From positions 1-64,000 of the forward strand of contig CAVPLC010000042.1 of assembly GCA_963705835.1 (NCBI GenBank): a DNA stretch of 64,000 bases. Reading direction: 5' to 3'. The notes beneath the pieces are model-generated. The model was not told the DNA's origin and did not search any database. It saw only the letters and a list, made by a program, of their open reading frames with translations. This stretch comes from Palsa-504 sp963705835 (GTDB lineage Bacteria > Actinomycetota > Actinomycetes > Streptosporangiales > Streptosporangiaceae). A program made the position numbers and the translations under genes. This document shows, piece after piece, positions 63,037 to 64,000 of this stretch. Every line of letters starts with the position of its first letter. The stretch's first letter is position 1.

Positions 63037-64000
63037 AGGAATTCGGCGTTGGAGCCGGTCTGGTGGGTCTTGTCCAGCAGGAGCTCGAGGGCCTGCTGCG
63101 GGTCCAGGGCGCCGAGCGCGCGGCGCAGCTTGCCGGCCGCGGCGTATTCGTCGGCGGGCATCAGCAGCTCATCGTGGCGGGTGCCGGACGGCATCGGGTC
63201 GATGGCGGGGAAGATCCGCTTCTCGGCCAGCTCGCGGCGCAGCCGCAGTTCCATGTTGCCGGTGCCCTTGAACTCCTCGAACAGCACGTCGTCCATCCGG
63301 GAGCCGGTGTCGACCAGCGCGGTGGAGACGATGGTGAGCGATCCGCCGCCCTCGATGTTCCGCGCCGCGCCCAGGAACTGCCGGGGCGGCAGCAGCGCGG
63401 AGGCGGCCACGCCGCCCGCCAGGGTGCGGCTGCTGGCCGGGGCGGCCAGGTTGTAGGCCCGGCCGAGCCGGGTGATGGAATCGAGCAGGACGACCACGTC
63501 GCCGCCCAGTTCGACCAGGCGCTTGGCCCGCTCGATGGCCAGTTCGGCGACCCTGATGTGGTCCTCGGGGGACTGGTCGAAGGTGGAGTAGATGACCTCG
63601 CCGCGCACCGAACGGCGCAGGTCGGTGACCTCTTCGGGTCGCTCGCCGACCAGGACCAGCATGAGCTGGACCTCGGGATGGCTGTTCGCGATCGAGGTCG
63701 CGATGGCCTGCAGGATCATCGTCTTGCCGGTCTTGGGCGCGGCCACGATCAGGCCGCGCTGGCCCTTGCCGATCGGGGCGACCAGGTCGATGATCCGCGC
63801 GGTGTCCGAGCCGTCCCCGTCCTCGAGGCGCAGGCGCTGCTCGGGATACAGCGGGGTCAGGTCGTCGAAGTCCGGGCGCTGGATGGCGAGCTCGGGCGAG
63901 AGGCCGTTGACGGACTCGACCGAGGCCAGCGGCCTGAACTTGCCGCGCCCGCTCGCGGACGGCCGGGCGGTGCCCTCGATCAGGTCGCCCTTCCTGAGCC
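63012..64000 (-). CDS. rho: Transcription termination factor Rho (5' part beyond window)
   Basis: The window contains the C-terminal ~329 residues of Rho, reading from the right edge. Walker A is A-P-K-T-G-K-T-M, followed by V-G-E-R-P-E-E-V-T-D-L-R-R (Q/R loops), V-L-L-D-S-I-T-R-L-G-R-A-Y (Walker B) and the end N-A-E-F-L-Y-Q-I-R-R-S-A. Rho is the hexameric RNA helicase that ends transcription. The N-terminal RNA-binding domain and start lie outside the window. Confidence 0.95.
   Translation of the reverse strand, partial: LRKGDLIEGTARPSASGRGKFRPLASVESVNGLSPELAIQRPDFDDLTPLYPEQRLRLEDGDGSDTARIIDLVAPIGKGQRGLIVAAPKTGKTMILQAIATSIANSHPEVQLMLVLVGERPEEVTDLRRSVRGEVIYSTFDQSPEDHIRVAELAIERAKRLVELGGDVVVLLDSITRLGRAYNLAAPASSRTLAGGVAASALLPPRQFLGAARNIEGGGSLTIVSTALVDTGSRMDDVLFEEFKGTGNMELRLRRELAEKRIFPAIDPMPSGTRHDELLMPADEYAAAGKLRRALGALDPQQALELLLDKTHQTGSNAEFLYQIRRSA

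Overview
The window is high-GC DNA (most genes read GC at third codon positions) with GTG starts, 4-bp ATGA/GTGA gene overlaps and families typical of Actinomycetota: GAF-ANTAR proteins, STAS/SpoIIE partner-switching proteins, DUF445, DUF6328, an F420-type deazaflavin reductase, a DUF222-HNH protein and a group of hydrogenase-maturation genes. It is most likely a soil-type actinomycete, perhaps related to Streptosporangiales or Frankiales, but no rRNA or other lineage marker is present. No rRNA, tRNA, CRISPR array or complete insertion sequence was seen.

Region 1 (1-14.8 kb) is a stress and signalling block. It holds small membrane proteins, an AI-2E exporter homologue, a C45 peptidase, STAS, SpoIIE-type phosphatase and GAF-ANTAR proteins, short SAP/Rho-N-like proteins and DUF6328. 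Five sites with the sigma-B type pattern GTTN-N14/15-GGGTA lie in front of these genes, so much of the block looks like one sigma-B regulon that includes its own partner-switch parts. Decayed STAS and GAF fragments lie between the intact genes. A carboxymuconolactone decarboxylase/SDR pair, a TPR protein, DUF445 and a Ddn-like reductase follow.

Region 2 (14.9-20.1 kb) is the most unusual. It has a secreted protein with two CxxC units, a 68-residue Asn/His/Gln-rich peptide with a leader-like N-terminus, a LuxR-type protein with two HTH domains, and a membrane M50 metallopeptidase with an N-terminal PqqD-like domain and a C-terminal discoidin-like domain. I read it as a candidate peptide maturation/secretion system. 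The peptide and regulator regions look lower in GC than their surroundings.

Region 3 (20.1-30.9 kb) is metabolic: phosphoesterase lipoprotein, acyl-CoA dehydrogenase, amidohydrolase, DUF3500, crotonase, diacylglycerol-kinase-like protein, isochorismatase and threonine synthase. A MNT/HEPN toxin-antitoxin-like pair sits next to a truncated NmrA-like gene.

Region 4 (30.9-47.6 kb) has an EndoQ-like/UvrD-like fusion, then a tightly overlapped [NiFe]-hydrogenase maturation operon (SIS protein, HypC-like protein, SIS protein, HypC, HypD, HypE). HypE carries an unusual His-rich tandem repeat. A DUF222-HNH gene, an APC permease and a cNMP/CBS/DUF294 protein separate it from hypF, which is on the other strand with a MalY/PatB-type aminotransferase. 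Hydrogenase structural genes and hypA/hypB are not in the window.

Region 5 (47.7-64 kb) has phosphoglucomutase, a frameshifted alpha-glucosidase, rhomboid protease, patatin, OsmC, an MFS exporter behind a perfect palindrome, an Orn/Lys/Arg-type decarboxylase, YnfA, a lipoprotein coupled to an FtsH-like AAA+ protease, glutaminyl cyclotransferase, a methyltransferase and the 3' part of rho. Several well-conserved genes (EndoQ-UvrD, hypE, alpha-glucosidase twice, MFS 5' end) carry single frameshifts, so either sequence indel errors or recent decay must be considered.
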